Virus record (IMG/VR): IMGVR_UViG_3300022752_002834
Location: 1 to 64,000 of that record
From: a virus
Length of the DNA stretch: 64,000 bases
Reading direction: 5' to 3' (one strand)
Below, in pieces: positions 40,126 through 48,936 of the stretch (its first letter is position 1; every line of letters begins with the position of its first letter). Under the pieces are notes generated by a model, which was not told the DNA's origin, did no database searches, and saw only the letters and a list, made by a program, of their open reading frames with translations. A program made the position numbers and the translations under genes.

Positions 40126-40892
40126 TGGTCACGCCACTCCTGTTGATAGCCTAATAAATCTTCTGGAATAGAACTCTTGTCGCGTTGATAATCATTGAGC
40201 CTATCAATAATATCACTAGCAACTTTCTTTGATACCTTACGTCCACTATCTACCTTAAACTCTGCAAATAGCTTCTTTCCATTAACATTAAGTTGCTTGC
40301 ACTTAACATCAATAAAATTGTACTGAGCGTCACTCATTCTACTTTGATCGTCATACTCACCTTCGCTAGCTGACTTAGTAGTAGAAATATCACGAACAAT
40401 CTTAGCAGTATCCTTCTTGGTTAACTCTTCTGCTGCAACACCCTTAATCTTAAGAGCCTTGCGTAATGCTCTAGCCTCTGCTCTTGTGCTTGCTATCGCA
40501 ACAGCAAATGCACAAAACATATCATCGGTATTGCCTTCCCAAGAATCTGCAACCTCTGCATATCTCATACCATTAGCAAACTCTACTGTAAATACTACGG
40601 TTGCACGACCATGATGATCTTCTCGCTGTACCGGAAAGACCTGCGTTGGTCCACTAAAAACAATTGGACCCAGCACAACCTCTGCTACACGCCTCAAACC
40701 AGCAACCAGAGGATGACCATCAATCATCTCCGATTCATGGAACAGCCCCATAGCATAATCATGCCATTCTGCTGATAGCATAGATGGAATATCTGATTGA
40801 ATAACGTCCTTGGTCTTTGTGTTTGTATTGCTTGGAGTAGCTAATTCAACTTCATCAAACAAGCCATTAACGTCTTCTACATAGGTTTTCAT
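40122..40892 (-). CDS. Putative recombination (ssDNA-annealing-like) protein
   Basis: A 256-residue protein. Residues about 70-155 contain GPTQVFPVQ, a beta segment (ATVVFTVEFANGMRYAEVAD), then AFAVAIASTRAEARALRKAL. The last, an Ala/Arg-rich helix after a sheet, is the pattern seen in phage single-strand annealing proteins of the ERF and Rad52-like groups. The C-terminal 80 residues are helical and charged (MSDAQYNFIDVKCKQLNVNG). The start overlaps the stop of the endonuclease gene upstream (ATGA). Neighbours encoding a zinc-ribbon protein, SSB and a RecB-type nuclease in the same arm support a recombination role, but the family call is tentative. Confidence 0.4.
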   Translation of the reverse strand: MKTYVEDVNGLFDEVELATPSNTNTKTKDVIQSDIPSMLSAEWHDYAMGLFHESEMIDGHPLVAGLRRVAEVVLGPIVFSGPTQVFPVQREDHHGRATVVFTVEFANGMRYAEVADSWEGNTDDMFCAFAVAIASTRAEARALRKALKIKGVAAEELTKKDTAKIVRDISTTKSASEGEYDDQSRMSDAQYNFIDVKCKQLNVNGKKLFAEFKVDSGRKVSKKVASDIIDRLNDYQRDKSSIPEDLLGYQQEWRDQ

Positions 40893-41656
40893 ATCTCTAT
40901 CTCAATGTACCTTTCTGACTTTGGTGGAAACGATTTTTCGATTATACTCAAACGATCTAGGATGTCAAGTCTCAATTTTTCTCTGTCTGCTAAACAAACA
41001 GAATCAGCCAAATTTTTGATCCTAATAATTATGTAGCCTTTACTAAGAATTAATCCAGTTTTATTTACATCGGCCTTGATTTGTTTTCTTAGCTTTTCTT
41101 CTCCCCATATCGGTAAGAAGTGAGATGGACCGTCTACCTCTATTATAGTCTTGAGGCTAGGGATGTACATATCGATTTCTAGGTACTCATTTTGAATTAG
41201 ATATTTTTTATGAAATTCTACTGGATAACCGCCATTCATAATCTCTTCATAAAGAAATCTTTCTAGTTTTGATCCTTCTTTACCAGCCACCTGTATTGCT
41301 TTTATGGCAGATTCTAGCATAAGTGTTTTTTCTTGTTCGCTCATCAATTGCCATCGCTTCTTTGACTTGTCTACTTTTTCTTTGTATGTTTTATCATCCA
41401 TCTCTGACCAGTATTTCTTTATACCAGAACTAATCTTTATTTTTTCTTCTTGTGACCTAACCTTGCCCTTAGTTGGATGAATAGCCTTGCCATGTTCTAT
41501 AGCATTTTTCTGTGCTTCGCTTTTGTCTTTTAGCTCGACTCCATTTTTAATTAAAACGCGTCTAATTTTGTTTGGATATGTCTCAAAGTGTTCAGCTATC
41601 TCGTATGTACTTTTATTTTGATTAGTATACATATCAACAATCTTTTTAGCATCCAT
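40889..41656 (-). CDS. EDxHD (Vsr-like) homing endonuclease
   Basis: A 255-residue protein with two parts. Residues 5-45 are a helix-turn-helix (STYEIAEHFETYPNKIRRVL) very like the N-terminus of the HNH protein at 56058. Residues about 130-220 are a Vsr/PD-(D/E)XK-type nuclease fold: KLERFLYEEI, then LEIDMYIPSLKTIIEVDGPSH, then KADVNKTGLILSKGYIIIRI. The E-x-D-G-x-x-H arrangement matches the EDxHD family of phage homing endonucleases. A central basic helical segment probably contacts DNA. It overlaps the next gene by 4 bases and lies at a junction between the sugar cluster and the recombination genes, as expected for a mobile free-standing endonuclease. Confidence 0.8.
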   Translation of the reverse strand: MDAKKIVDMYTNQNKSTYEIAEHFETYPNKIRRVLIKNGVELKDKSEAQKNAIEHGKAIHPTKGKVRSQEEKIKISSGIKKYWSEMDDKTYKEKVDKSKKRWQLMSEQEKTLMLESAIKAIQVAGKEGSKLERFLYEEIMNGGYPVEFHKKYLIQNEYLEIDMYIPSLKTIIEVDGPSHFLPIWGEEKLRKQIKADVNKTGLILSKGYIIIRIKNLADSVCLADREKLRLDILDRLSIIEKSFPPKSERYIEIEI

Positions 41657-41659
41657 ATA

Positions 41660-42100
41660 TCACCTTATTTTGTTTACTATCGACATAAAATCAACACATA
41701 GTTCTGGTTTAACGCCAGTTTTTCTGTGCATGTCTAATTGGTTAGTTTCTGTTTTGGCTACTGGGATTACGCCTTTGGACAAAAGACTCATAAGCGACAA
41801 AGTGTTTACTTTATTTTCCCAGCCATAGTAATAGTAGATTTCTATGTTATTTACTATTTTCAGTGCGCTTATTGTTGACTGAAAAGATGTTGTAATTAGT
41901 TTACCACTGAAGTTCCATATATCAGTAGAATTAAAAATACCGCATTGTATTTTGAATGGATTGAAAGCGATGTTGTCAAAAAATATGCTACAATCATCGA
42001 TTAATTTTTTATTCATACACTCATTGACCGTATCACTAATAGCTTTTAGCTGTTGAGTGTCAGCTAAATTATTGATATAGATACCCAGATTCATATTCAT
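41660..42100 (-). CDS. Unknown protein in the sugar gene cluster
   Basis: A protein of 146 residues if it starts at 42100 (ATG, MNMNLGIYINN) or 144 if it starts at 42094. A longer frame to 42136 is rejected because it overlaps the upstream gene and has no SD; AAGGA lies just before 42100. The sequence is mixed alpha/beta: IDDCSIFFDNIAFNPFKI, then WNFSGKLITTS and IEIYYYYGWENKV. It looks like a small Rossmann-type half-domain. No family is recognised. Location suggests it works with the neighbouring glycosyltransferases, perhaps as an accessory subunit. Confidence 0.5.
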   Translation of the reverse strand: MNMNLGIYINNLADTQQLKAISDTVNECMNKKLIDDCSIFFDNIAFNPFKIQCGIFNSTDIWNFSGKLITTSFQSTISALKIVNNIEIYYYYGWENKVNTLSLMSLLSKGVIPVAKTETNQLDMHRKTGVKPELCVDFMSIVNKIR

Positions 42101-42105
42101 AATCC

Positions 42106-42846
42106 TTATATATAAATGTTTTCGTAACCTAAACATTGGGAAACATAAAAGTAAAATCTTTCTAATCCATGTTCTACTTCCCCATCTGTTCTATATACGC
42201 CATGATTAAAAAATTGCTCATATACACACCCATGAGACTTCTCTACTACACCTCTTCTAATTAAAAATATATTGCCAGCAGAAAATGTAGGACATTTAAA
42301 ATCTTTGTTTCCAATATCGTATTTTGATAACAGTATTTTCTCTAATTCGTGCAACCATATCAACGTGTGCATACTTTGAACAATTTCTTTTCTATATTCA
42401 TATGAATAGGATGCATAAGTGGATAGCAATTCTTCAAATGAGGGCTGTTGTCTTTTATATTTTTCAGAACTAATGATACCACTATTATGTTGGGTAAGTA
42501 TATCCTCGCTCATATCCTTATAGACTGAAAGCATTTGCTGTAACCATCCACGCTTGTTGGGGTGTTTGTCATGACAATAAAAAATCCACGGGGTTTTCTC
42601 AAAATCATATTTAAAGCTATTGTAAAAACCGTACTGATCAGTACCACAATTGTTTACATATACGACGCGGATATCTTCAAAATTTTCTTTTGCAATGTTT
42701 AGCAAAAAATCATTGTTTGGATTATTCTCTACTAGAGAAAGATATAGTGAGCCATTGTAAAACTTAGACACTGTATCTAAAACATACTCTCCTGTTTCTC
42801 CATAATATAGGAACATATGGGCAGATACGAGATTGGGGTTCATCAT
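42106..42846 (-). CDS. Putative glycosyltransferase, rhamnan-synthesis-F-like
   Basis: A 246-residue protein. The start at 42846 overlaps the previous stop (ATGA) and is preferred over an in-frame TTG at 42858. The N-terminal part has DIRVVYVNNCGTDQYGFYNS followed by WIFYCHDKHPNKRGW. This NxGxDxxxF plus H-D-K layout is that of RgpF-like proteins, which add sugars to cell-wall polymers. A hydrophobic helix is not visible, so the enzyme should be cytoplasmic. It is part of an unbroken run of overlapping sugar genes and the donor and acceptor sugars are unknown. Confidence 0.55.
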   Translation of the reverse strand: MMNPNLVSAHMFLYYGETGEYVLDTVSKFYNGSLYLSLVENNPNNDFLLNIAKENFEDIRVVYVNNCGTDQYGFYNSFKYDFEKTPWIFYCHDKHPNKRGWLQQMLSVYKDMSEDILTQHNSGIISSEKYKRQQPSFEELLSTYASYSYEYRKEIVQSMHTLIWLHELEKILLSKYDIGNKDFKCPTFSAGNIFLIRRGVVEKSHGCVYEQFFNHGVYRTDGEVEHGLERFYFYVSQCLGYENIYI

Positions 42847-43484
42847 AGTTTCGACCAATAATGACCAAGTTTCATTGGAACCTTTGTTGTTACGCTCGTT
42901 CCCTCGTAATGAAAGTTATCTTCAAATATTATTCTAAAGTCAACGCTAACCCTGCTTAATCCTGTTTCATTTTGCTTATTACCATGATAAAGATTAGCAC
43001 CATTCCATATGTAAAACTCACCAATCTCTGCGTTCATAGGTGAGTAATCACCCTTGTCTTCTTCACTTTCGGCCCATATGGTGTTTGAATCGAACGCTCT
43101 CGTTAACGGTAGGAATATATTGATTTCATTAGTAGAATGATTGTATGCTTTATCTTTATGCCATTTTGCAACAGCTATATTATTTGGCGCTTGAACTCTA
43201 AATGTTGGTTTAGTTTGGTATATAATATCTGATTCCGAAAAATAATTATTTGCTATATGAGCAACAAATTGTTTATATACCTCTAAAAACTCTGACGGTT
43301 CTTCCTCGTATACTTTATAGAAAATTTTATGAAATGTTGTTTGCTGGTCTTGACTTGGATCTGTGGGCATTTCTAGCTGCTTATCTAATATAGTATGAAC
43401 CAGTGATAAATCTTCTATATTAAATGCTCTTTTTACTATACTAACAAAATCAAATTGCTGTATATTGTATGAATACTTATTCAT
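42843..43484 (-). CDS. 2OG-Fe(II) oxygenase-like protein
   Basis: A 213-residue protein. Candidate iron ligands are H109 and D111 (WHKDK) and H167 (LYHGNK), with R178 or R184 (LSRVSVDFR) positioned to bind 2-oxoglutarate. KPTFRVQAPNNIAVAKWHK and IFLPLTRAFDSNTIW flank the site. The order resembles StrG and related phytanoyl-CoA-dioxygenase-fold proteins found in sugar pathways. A role in hydroxylating or oxidising a sugar or other small molecule is likely. ATGA overlaps link it to genes on both sides. Confidence 0.65.
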   Translation of the reverse strand: MNKYSYNIQQFDFVSIVKRAFNIEDLSLVHTILDKQLEMPTDPSQDQQTTFHKIFYKVYEEEPSEFLEVYKQFVAHIANNYFSESDIIYQTKPTFRVQAPNNIAVAKWHKDKAYNHSTNEINIFLPLTRAFDSNTIWAESEEDKGDYSPMNAEIGEFYIWNGANLYHGNKQNETGLSRVSVDFRIIFEDNFHYEGTSVTTKVPMKLGHYWSKL

Positions 43485-44164
43485 TTTTTCTCCAATAAAC
43501 TCATCGCTGCTTTGTTAAAGTTTCCATGAAAACCAAAGGATTTATATGTATTTATATCAAATCTATTATATTGCTTTAATGGTGATGGATGTTCTACAGC
43601 AAACTGAAACGCTAAAGACAAATCTGCGAACTTTACACCCATAGCAATCATCTCTTTATACGAATAACAGCAAGCAAACCAATCCTCTGGTGTTACAAGA
43701 TCACCAGCTGGTATGTGTGGTTGAAATTGTATCCTACTATTATACTCCAGTGTCTTAGCCGAACACAAAAATTTTTTACTTCTTAACGAGAATCCACCAT
43801 TACCAACATTATTTACTACTTCGAATATCCAAGGCGCACCGATATAGTCATATTCTAAAAATTCATTTAACCATAAATCATGATCAATTACAAATCCATC
43901 GCCTTGAAATGTTAAACAATATTCTGTATCTATGTATTGTGGAAGCTGATATAAGCAAAACTTACAGTATCCTTCTTGATCTAGCTGTGGTATTTTAATT
44001 ACTTCAATATCGTGCAAGTTCATATCAATATTGGATAAAATTTTTACTTTGCCAAAGTCAATATTCTTCATGCAATATCTTGCTGCTTGTATGATTCCAA
44101 CAAGAAATTTTGCATTTCCACAAACTGAAACCAACGTTACGTCTGGTAAACTTAGTTTCCCCAT
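43481..44164 (-). CDS. DUF5672-type glycosyltransferase
   Basis: A protein of 227 residues from the ATG at 44164, which has GGAG 5 bases upstream; an in-frame GTG at 44170 is less likely. Key segments are TLVSVCGNAKFLVGI near the N-terminus, EYCLTFQGDGFVI (the metal- or nucleotide-binding GDG in place of DxD), YIGAPW, and VGNGGFSLRSKKF. This is the DUF5672 pattern of GT-A-fold transferases. Cytoplasmic, no membrane helix. It overlaps the GT-D gene before it and the oxygenase-like gene after it, so the three are probably made together. Confidence 0.7.
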   Translation of the reverse strand: MGKLSLPDVTLVSVCGNAKFLVGIIQAARYCMKNIDFGKVKILSNIDMNLHDIEVIKIPQLDQEGYCKFCLYQLPQYIDTEYCLTFQGDGFVIDHDLWLNEFLEYDYIGAPWIFEVVNNVGNGGFSLRSKKFLCSAKTLEYNSRIQFQPHIPAGDLVTPEDWFACCYSYKEMIAMGVKFADLSLAFQFAVEHPSPLKQYNRFDINTYKSFGFHGNFNKAAMSLLEKK

Positions 44165-44871
44165 ACACACTCCATTTTAGAAAAAACATTGTCTCCAATA
44201 TAATAAAATCTTTCAAATCCCGCTGATTTGAGATATGGATTGAGTGTTGATCCTATATCTAAATATGTATTGTTTGGTTCATACTCAGTTAGCTCATGAC
44301 ATAGAATATTACCAAAAGGTCCACAACAAAATAAGAAAATCATATTCCTTAAATCACAGGTTTTTATTAGCCATTTTGCTTCTTCTATAGTTGACCAATT
44401 ATATTGCCAAGCGTTATTAGAAACACGTATTGTTGCGAATGGCTTGAACGGAAGGTTTTCTACTTGACCATTTTCATTACAGAATAACACAACATTACGT
44501 TCTGAAAATAATGGCAATATATTTTTCACATAATACTTGTAATTACCGTTTACCCATAAATTTGCCCATGTTAATTTATTATCTTCTTGCTCGCTGAATT
44601 CCTTCATTGCTTTAAAAGTTTCCATTCCCTGACAGCATGGACACGATATACCAACATAATATCTGTCGTTTTTATACTTGAAAGACTCTATCAATTTATT
44701 TCTTTTGATTGCATCTAGTTCATTTTCTGGGTCAAACCAAAACTCTTTGTTGTCTATTTTGTGATTTTGCATGACGGCCCACTCGCCATCTGCATACTTT
44801 GAAAAACTAAAGTGGTCGTTTCTTTCTATTTTATCTTTGAAGATCTTGATATCTTTTTTGAAAGTTTTCAT
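44152..44871 (-). CDS. GT-D-fold glycosyltransferase
   Basis: A 239-residue protein. FSFSKYADGEW near residue 22 corresponds to the DGE nucleotide-sugar site of the GT-D fold (DUF1792-like). Later segments YYVGISCPCCQG, RNVVLFCNENGQV and IFLFCCGPFGNILC, then TYLDIGSTLNPYL, match phage proteins of this type, with the last two forming the Rossmann core. Cysteine-rich (CPCC, CC). It starts in an ATGA overlap with the epimerase gene, which suggests a shared sugar pathway. Confidence 0.7.
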   Translation of the reverse strand: MKTFKKDIKIFKDKIERNDHFSFSKYADGEWAVMQNHKIDNKEFWFDPENELDAIKRNKLIESFKYKNDRYYVGISCPCCQGMETFKAMKEFSEQEDNKLTWANLWVNGNYKYYVKNILPLFSERNVVLFCNENGQVENLPFKPFATIRVSNNAWQYNWSTIEEAKWLIKTCDLRNMIFLFCCGPFGNILCHELTEYEPNNTYLDIGSTLNPYLKSAGFERFYYIGDNVFSKMECVWGN

Positions 44872-45857
44872 AGTATCGACTCCAAAATTTTTAATATTTT
44901 ATCGCTTGACGTTCCATCGCCATATGGACAAGCATAATCGACAAGTTCAATTTTTGTTTTATTAAATATGTCTTTTAGATGATCCGGTGAATAACACAAT
45001 TGTGAGAAAATATGCTCACCCTCTGTCCTTTCTGTTGTCTGTCTACAAACTATGCAATGTTTTTTTAAAAACGCGGACTCTTCTTGTATTCCACCACTAT
45101 CCGTTATCACCATAGAACATCTAGCCAAATAATCGACGCACTCTTCATGCGACAATGGATGTACTACTTTCACAATGTTAAAGATATTTCTATATTTTTG
45201 GATTTCTGGATTTGGATGCATAGGGAAAATAAAGTCAAGATGCCTATTCTCTTGTGCTAATTGCTCTATAGCATTGAACCACGATGAAATGTTATCTATA
45301 TTTTCTCTTCTATGCAATGTTACAAGAACAAAATTTTCTAGCGTTGGAACTTTGCTAACTAAAGAATCTAAAACTGTATTACCAACAACATATTTCTCAC
45401 CATCGTTCATTCTTATATTATGCTTATTTTCTTCTGTTGGACATAGATGAATAGATGTTAGGTTGCTTATAGCACATCTATTGAATTCTTCTGGATACGG
45501 ATTATCTATATCCCACGATCTTAAGCCAGCTTCTAAATGTATTACTGGTATTTTTCTATGAAATGAAGCTAAAGCAATAGCAAATGCTGATGTTGTGTCG
45601 CCCTGTACCATTGTATACTTAATATCTTTGAAGATATCTTCACAATGTTCTAGTATAGAAATTATGATAGAATCTAATCTATTTTTGCCATTATTTATAG
45701 ACATGAACTGTACTGGATAATCATTTATAGATTTATCTAACAAATTACTATGTTGACCCGTACACACCAATCTATATGGAATTTTTCCGTCTATCTTATC
45801 AAGAATCGGTTTTATTTTTATCCATTCTGGACGAGTTCCAAATGTTATTAATAGCAT
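44868..45857 (-). CDS. wecB: UDP-N-acetylglucosamine 2-epimerase (non-hydrolysing)
   Basis: A 329-residue protein converting UDP-GlcNAc to UDP-ManNAc. The full motif set is present: GTRPE at residues 7-11, MVQGDTTSAF, HLEAGLRS, PEEFNR, VGNTVLD, LVTLHRREN, FPMHPNP, TDSGGIQEE and RQTTERTEG. It is slightly shorter than the usual 360-380 residues but has no visible gap in the active site. ManNAc or a derivative is therefore a likely precursor for the glycan made by the neighbouring transferases. ATGA and TAATG overlaps join it to both neighbours. Confidence 0.93.
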   Translation of the reverse strand: MLLITFGTRPEWIKIKPILDKIDGKIPYRLVCTGQHSNLLDKSINDYPVQFMSINNGKNRLDSIIISILEHCEDIFKDIKYTMVQGDTTSAFAIALASFHRKIPVIHLEAGLRSWDIDNPYPEEFNRCAISNLTSIHLCPTEENKHNIRMNDGEKYVVGNTVLDSLVSKVPTLENFVLVTLHRRENIDNISSWFNAIEQLAQENRHLDFIFPMHPNPEIQKYRNIFNIVKVVHPLSHEECVDYLARCSMVITDSGGIQEESAFLKKHCIVCRQTTERTEGEHIFSQLCYSPDHLKDIFNKTKIELVDYACPYGDGTSSDKILKILESIL

Positions 45858-46597
45858 TATTGATCTTTCACCAATTTATAACCTTGTGATAAAATATGAT
45901 TCCAATATGCATTTGCTTGAATAAACCCATCTCTTGTTCTTGATGTCGCCGCCATGTCCTCACCATACTTAGAAGGATTTATAGATCCCCACATTTCTTT
46001 ATCGTCTTTTGGCTGTGGTGGAACATATGTTTTAAGTCCAAAATGTTTCTGTATAGCAAATGAAAAATGCATATCTTCTCCACCAAATGGAGGTATTTGA
46101 TATGGCATTTCTGCCCAATATGCTCTAAGCCATTCTTTTTCAAAAAACCAACAATGCCCCATAATATCGACTTGTTCAATATTCTCATTTCCACAAATAC
46201 TTTCATATTTACACGCCGGATATTGGCTATAATCGTCGCCAATCATTCTTACGCCACGACAACCAAGTAAGCCTCTGTGCGTTTGCATTGTATTTAAACA
46301 GTTTTCTATCCATTTGCTACCAAAAATAGTATCATCATCTACTATGCATACATACTTACTGTTGGCATTTAGAGCATAAGCAAATCTAGCCCATACGCCT
46401 AGATTTATATTAGAAAATGCACACGGAACACTATGAATAAAGTCGGTTGGGTAATTTTCTCGTCTAGATCCTTCATCAAAGTTAAACCAGCACATTATAG
46501 AAATATCTTTTATTGTTTGATTTTTGATAGCATCGTACTGCTCACTAATTGTGTGCGGCCTTTTGTATGAATTCATTACTACTGTGACTAAACTCAT
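45857..46597 (-). CDS. GT-A glycosyltransferase (GT2/GT64-like)
   Basis: A 246-residue protein. The N-terminus LVTVVMNSYKRP is the nucleotide-binding start of the GT-A fold, and D87-D88-D89 (CIVDDDT) is the metal/nucleotide-sugar DxD. FGGEDMHFSFAIQK near residue 180 supplies the catalytic-region ED typical of GT2 and exostosin-like (GT64) enzymes. No membrane helix. It overlaps the epimerase gene by one base (TAATG) and the preceding gene by ATGA. Confidence 0.75.
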   Translation of the reverse strand: MSLVTVVMNSYKRPHTISEQYDAIKNQTIKDISIMCWFNFDEGSRRENYPTDFIHSVPCAFSNINLGVWARFAYALNANSKYVCIVDDDTIFGSKWIENCLNTMQTHRGLLGCRGVRMIGDDYSQYPACKYESICGNENIEQVDIMGHCWFFEKEWLRAYWAEMPYQIPPFGGEDMHFSFAIQKHFGLKTYVPPQPKDDKEMWGSINPSKYGEDMAATSRTRDGFIQANAYWNHILSQGYKLVKDQ

Positions 46598-47448
46598 TTT
46601 AGTTGTTCCTCTATAATTGCTTGTAGTTTATCAGTATAAACTTTGCATGGTAGTTGAGATAATAAAGATTTTGCTCTGTGTAGACAGGTATGTTTTTGCT
46701 TTATTCTTTGAGAAACACATCCAGTATCTTGATCTACACATAGACCAGATTCACCAAACAATTTCTGTAGATGAATGTCTAGGACAGATCTATCCTCTAT
46801 ATCATAGTAGACAGTCCTGCCATAGTACGCTGCATCAAAAAACGCTTGTGGTAATATGTTATTAAAGTACTTAAAAATGATTCTATTGTAGCTTGGGTAA
46901 AACTGAGTCAACTTGTGGTTTGGCATAACAATATCAGCAATATCTTCCATCTTCTGAGAATTGGATAAATAGTGATATGTTTCTCCAATCGGTTTAAGAT
47001 TTTCTGACTTGTCTACAAAGATTCCACAGTCTATATCAAACATCTTGTTGATATTGCCAAACAGCACATCAGCACCGTGCAATACAACATTGATATTTGT
47101 TTTAGAAGCTTTTAGCTGATGATCGTAGTTGTTTACAAAGAAAAATAATGGCTTTATACCATTCTCATATAGGGTGGACTCTAGTTGATTTAGGCTATCT
47201 TGCTTAAGATTAGTTACATTCACAATAATATCAATATCTTTGCATTCCTTTAAATAAGCTACAACGTCTTTTGATATTTTTGAGAAATGCGTGATAAATA
47301 AATTTGGTTGTGTAATATCAAAGGTGTCAAACATACTCATATTTGGTGGACACAAAACAGATGTACATCCGATAGAATTGAATATGGTATTTAGATATAG
47401 AGGTTCTGTTGTATGTTCAGATGAATAGTCAGATATCAAAATTTTCAT
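46594..47448 (-). CDS. Putative GT-B-like glycosyltransferase, unassigned
   Basis: A 284-residue protein in the middle of the sugar cluster. It begins like a GT-B transferase (KILISDYSSEH..LNTIFNSIG) and has alternating strands and helices (PNLFITHFSKIS, DIDIIVNVTNLKQ, KPLFFFVNNYDHQ). FYPSYNRIIFKYFNN and PQAFFDAAYYGRTVYYDIEDR resemble the C-terminal donor-binding half of CgeB-like enzymes. No single motif is decisive. Cysteines cluster near the end (CVDQDTGCVSQR). ATGA overlaps on both sides. Confidence 0.45.
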   Translation of the reverse strand: MKILISDYSSEHTTEPLYLNTIFNSIGCTSVLCPPNMSMFDTFDITQPNLFITHFSKISKDVVAYLKECKDIDIIVNVTNLKQDSLNQLESTLYENGIKPLFFFVNNYDHQLKASKTNINVVLHGADVLFGNINKMFDIDCGIFVDKSENLKPIGETYHYLSNSQKMEDIADIVMPNHKLTQFYPSYNRIIFKYFNNILPQAFFDAAYYGRTVYYDIEDRSVLDIHLQKLFGESGLCVDQDTGCVSQRIKQKHTCLHRAKSLLSQLPCKVYTDKLQAIIEEQLK

Positions 47449-48197
47449 ACATTGTTCCCCTTAATAGAATGATACATCTTTATGTTGTTTATTTTTATCA
47501 CTTTGTTCTTATTCAACATTGATTTGACTTCGTATTTCATTTTTATTAACTCGTTGATTGACTCAAATACGAACCGTGTTTTACTGTCATATTTTGTAAC
47601 TATTTTTCTCAATGATTCTATGATTTCTAAACCATTTAGAAAGAATATTTCTGACCAAGTATTATTCGCCCCATACGACAAATGCTGTACAATTTTTTTT
47701 TCATCTATATTTAGTCCAATCTCTAGGTTTTCACATGGATCTTCTTCTATTAGAACGCATGAACAATCTGTGTCTATGTTTCTCAGGCATTCTTCGTTTA
47801 AAATTAAATTCCCATCACATACAACCACTTTGTTATTAGTGGTGTTATTTAATGATAATCGTAAACTTTCACAAGAGTTGGATACATTATGTAATTGATT
47901 CTCAACTATTCTTATTCTTTTGTCGCCATGTTCTGATCTAATATATTTACATATTTTCTCAGCATCAAATCCCACACACAATATTATCTCAAAGTTTTCA
48001 AATACATTTTGAATACATTGAATCTGTAGATCTATTAACTTTACGTCATTTATTGCGACCAAAGAAACTGGACCGTAGGACTTCATTCTATACCCAGAGC
48101 TATCGCATAGCAAAATTACAGTAATAAGATCTGGGGTGGTCTTTTCTTTTTTATCTTTTACCTTCTTTTTAGCTGATACTATGCATTTTGTTTTCAT
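47445..48197 (-). CDS. Nucleotidyltransferase-like protein, degenerate signature
   Basis: A 250-residue protein with a basic N-terminus, then an NTP-transferase (sugar-1-phosphate nucleotidyl- or LicC-type cytidylyltransferase) fold: LITVILLCDSSGYRM, ILCVGFDAEKICKYI, IRIVENQLHNVSNSCESLRL, KVVVCDGNLILNEE (the D in the metal-site position). The usual GxGxRM-x(n)-PK signature is altered: SSGYRM is followed by GPVSLV, lacking the lysine after proline. It may therefore be inactive or use another substrate. It would supply an activated sugar or choline-like donor to the surrounding transferases if active. Confidence 0.55.
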   Translation of the reverse strand: MKTKCIVSAKKKVKDKKEKTTPDLITVILLCDSSGYRMKSYGPVSLVAINDVKLIDLQIQCIQNVFENFEIILCVGFDAEKICKYIRSEHGDKRIRIVENQLHNVSNSCESLRLSLNNTTNNKVVVCDGNLILNEECLRNIDTDCSCVLIEEDPCENLEIGLNIDEKKIVQHLSYGANNTWSEIFFLNGLEIIESLRKIVTKYDSKTRFVFESINELIKMKYEVKSMLNKNKVIKINNIKMYHSIKGNNV

Positions 48198-48198
48198 A

Positions 48199-48936
48199 TC
48201 AAATTTCTATATATAACTTGTGTTCCTTGGATTCTTTGATAATTGTATTGACATTAGCATTATAATCATTTGTGGTGACCTTCATATTTTGAAGCTTATA
48301 AGCAACATTACTTATGCACAAATGGTTTCCATGAGATATTACTAAGAACTTACCCAAATCATCATTAACAAAGCTATTTATTTTTAACAGAATATTTTTA
48401 GATATCTCGCTCGCATCTTTCACAATCATGTGACATAGATTCTTTGTTTTTAGAACATAGTCATTTAAAAATTCATCCATATCTTGATAAACAGATATAC
48501 CGATCTGCGCTTTACACGATCTAGCTATATATTCAACGTGGCTCTTAACGGCTTCTTTTTTATCATATTTATGTGCTAGTATTATGTTAACCTTGTTTTT
48601 AAAGTACAAATACGTAGCTAAAAAGTCTAAGACGCTATCTCTATTCTGTTCAGATAAATCATTACAATCAACTATTAAATCAAATGATATTGAGGATTGG
48701 GCCACTACCTTGTTCTTGTCATCTGCCGTATATCCCTTTTCCTTATCTCTATAGTAGCAACACAGGGTATCGATGACATAAAATTCTTTATTCTCATCAT
48801 AAGCTGGTATAGCCTTTTCTCCAAATTTTGCTACTCTATCAAACTCGCACGATACCTGAGTATTGTTATCATAGATTGCAAAAGCACAATCCTTACAGTT
48901 AGTTTTGATTGATAATTCTTGTTGCTGAGATTTCAT
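48199..48936 (-). CDS. Cys-cluster plus GT-A-like protein
   Basis: A 245-residue protein with SD AGAGGA 7 bases before the ATG. Residues 14-60 hold C14-x2-C17, C30 and C59-C60, a probable metal-binding module (CKDCAFAIYDNNTQVSC). From about residue 85 the sequence resembles the start of a GT2-type fold without a clear DxD (FDLIVDCNDLSEQNRDSV, VNIILAHKY, ICKAQIG-like and CHMIVKDASEI). It could be a glycosyltransferase relative that has lost activity. It overlaps the upstream gene by 38 bases. Confidence 0.45.
   Translation of the reverse strand: MKSQQQELSIKTNCKDCAFAIYDNNTQVSCEFDRVAKFGEKAIPAYDENKEFYVIDTLCCYYRDKEKGYTADDKNKVVAQSSISFDLIVDCNDLSEQNRDSVLDFLATYLYFKNKVNIILAHKYDKKEAVKSHVEYIARSCKAQIGISVYQDMDEFLNDYVLKTKNLCHMIVKDASEISKNILLKINSFVNDDLGKFLVISHGNHLCISNVAYKLQNMKVTTNDYNANVNTIIKESKEHKLYIEI

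Noticed and set aside
47482-47898. 138-codon + strand frame opposite the nucleotidyltransferase-like gene
   Set aside because: Phe/Ile/Ser-rich shadow of a gene supported by fold motifs and overlaps with both neighbours.
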